From Mesorhizobium japonicum MAFF 303099 (GTDB taxonomy: Bacteria > Pseudomonadota > Alphaproteobacteria > Rhizobiales > Rhizobiaceae), in contig NC_002678.2 of NCBI RefSeq assembly GCF_000009625.1, positions 5,736,001 to 5,800,000 of the forward strand: a stretch of DNA of 64,000 nt, written 5' to 3'. Within the stretch, counting starts at the first letter, position 1. Each line of letters opens with the position of its first letter. The position numbers and the translations under genes were made by a program. Below are positions 63,124 through 64,000 of this stretch, one piece after another. The notes under the pieces are model-generated. The model was given only the letters and a program-made list of their open reading frames with translations. It searched no databases and had not been told where the DNA came from.

Positions 63124-64000
63124 CTGATCCTCGGGTTGGACATGATGGCGATGATGTCGGCGACCGTGATGAGCAAGAGGTAGCCGAGGCAGAAGATCAT
63201 CGCGCAACTCTGGATCAGCGGCAGGTCGCGGGTCGCTACCGCATCGACCATCAGCTTGGCGATGCCGGGATAGTTGAAGATCGTCTCCACGATGATAACG
63301 CCGCCGACCAGATAGGACAAAGATAGGGCGACCGCGTTGACAATCGGCCCGAGCGCATTGGGAAGCGCGTGCTTGAGCACCATGCGGCTGCGTGAGGCGC
63401 CTTTGAGAAGCGCCATCTCGACATAAGGCGTGGAGAGCGTTTCGATCACCGCGGCACGGGTCATGCGGATCATCTGTGCGGAGATGACGAAGGTGAGCGT
63501 GATCACGGGCATTGCATAGATGCGCGCGAGATCGGTCAGCGTGTGCGCTTCATTGACCGAGGATAGTGCCGGCAACCATTTGAGGTAAACGGCGAAAAGC
63601 AGCACCGCGAGGGTCGCGACCATGAATTCCGGCACCGAGATCACGCCGATCGAAAGGATGGTGACGGTTCGGTCGTAGAGGGAGCCGCGCAGCATGGCGG
63701 CGGTGATGCCCAGCGTCAGCGCGAGGGGCACCGAGAGCAGCGTGGTGATGCCGGCGAGTTCCATGGTGTTCACGAAGCGTCCGCCGATCAGCGCCGCGAC
63801 CGGCATCTCATTGGCATAGGAGGTGCCGAGATCGCCGTGGAGAAGGCCGAAAAGCCAGCGCAGGAAGCGAAGGATTGCCGGATCGTTGAGATGCATGGCT
63901 TCGCGCAGGCCCGCGACGGCTTCCGGAGTCGCCGCCTGGCCGAGCAGAATCGACGCGGTATCGCCAGGCAGCATGCTGGTGGCGAAAAACACCGCGAATA
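63120..64000 (-). CDS. Dipeptide-type ABC transporter permease (DppB type), 5' end outside window
   Basis: At least 293 residues of a DppB-type permease. The frame stays open to the window edge (FAVFFATSMLPGDTA), and the usual first transmembrane helix is not yet reached, so the start lies beyond 64000. EAA loop EMALLKGASRSRMVLKHALPNAL. The binding protein is expected further right. Confidence 0.88.
   Translation of the reverse strand, partial: FAVFFATSMLPGDTASILLGQAATPEAVAGLREAMHLNDPAILRFLRWLFGLLHGDLGTSYANEMPVAALIGGRFVNTMELAGITTLLSVPLALTLGITAAMLRGSLYDRTVTILSIGVISVPEFMVATLAVLLFAVYLKWLPALSSVNEAHTLTDLARIYAMPVITLTFVISAQMIRMTRAAVIETLSTPYVEMALLKGASRSRMVLKHALPNALGPIVNAVALSLSYLVGGVIIVETIFNYPGIAKLMVDAVATRDLPLIQSCAMIFCLGYLLLITVADIIAIMSNPRIR

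Overview
The window reads as alphaproteobacterial DNA, most likely a Rhizobiales/Phyllobacteriaceae genome such as Mesorhizobium (inference). The grounds are high GC, many uptake ABC operons each with its own LysR, GntR or Lrp regulator, a tandem pair of DUF982 genes (a family largely confined to rhizobia) and rhizobial-type catabolic gene content. I saw no rRNA, tRNA, CRISPR array, phage or intact insertion sequence. It looks like an accessory catabolic region for plant- and soil-derived compounds. Most genes are intact and packed in operons with 4-base stop/start overlaps. At least three small gene remnants (FAD-linked oxidase, AraC and RraA-like) mark past rearrangement.

Left part, 1-26.4 kb. 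The 3' end of an acyl-CoA dehydrogenase and an enoyl-CoA hydratase are followed by an SsuABC-like transporter with a PrpF-type isomerase and divergent LysR (1985-6729). Next is a reverse-strand set: FCD-type GntR regulator, family-3 binding protein with two permeases but no ATPase, cytoplasmic gamma-glutamyltransferase-like enzyme, oxalyl-CoA-synthetase-like ligase and ketopantoate-reductase-like enzyme (6864-14277). A LysR gene precedes a 791-residue fusion of a hydroxylysine-kinase-like domain with a class III PLP domain, an orphan PotF-like binding protein and a CE7 esterase (14531-20407). Two DUF982 genes, an XRE regulator, a Tat-exported peptide-type binding protein and a CocE/NonD hydrolase follow.

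Central part, 27.3-50.1 kb, is the most coherent system. It encodes what appears to be the whole oxidative D-apiose route: D-apiose dehydrogenase (apsD), D-apionolactone lactonase (apnL), D-apionate oxidoisomerase (apnO), 3-oxo-isoapionate kinase (oiaK, DUF1537) and a RuBisCO-like protein that decarboxylates or cleaves the phosphorylated product. Around these sit two ribose-type ABC importers (one with an ATPase-permease fusion), a CUT1 maltose-type importer and a cytoplasmic DUF5060/DUF4038-like glycosidase. A NanR-like GntR regulator lies in the middle. The same 13-base motif, CTGGTATRATGAG or a close variant, occurs upstream of five transcription units: the CUT1/glycosidase operon, oiaX-oiaK, the apiose importer-apsD-apnL operon, apnO, and the second ribose-type importer. 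I infer one regulon that imports free apiose and probably apiose-containing glycosides, releases apiose inside the cell and oxidises it to central metabolites.

Right part, 50.6-64 kb. A DadA-like FAD oxidase with divergent LysR is followed by hydantoinase/oxoprolinase subunits HyuA and HyuB in tight linkage with a 2Fe-2S subunit and an FAD subunit of a three-part amino-acid dehydrogenase (octopine/nopaline oxidase or D-hydroxyproline dehydrogenase type). A third FAD subunit converges on them. An Lrp/AsnC regulator and a dipeptide-type ABC transporter (fused double ATPase, DppC, DppB running off the end) complete it. This suggests uptake and breakdown of a cyclic or N-substituted amino acid, but the substrate cannot be read from sequence alone.
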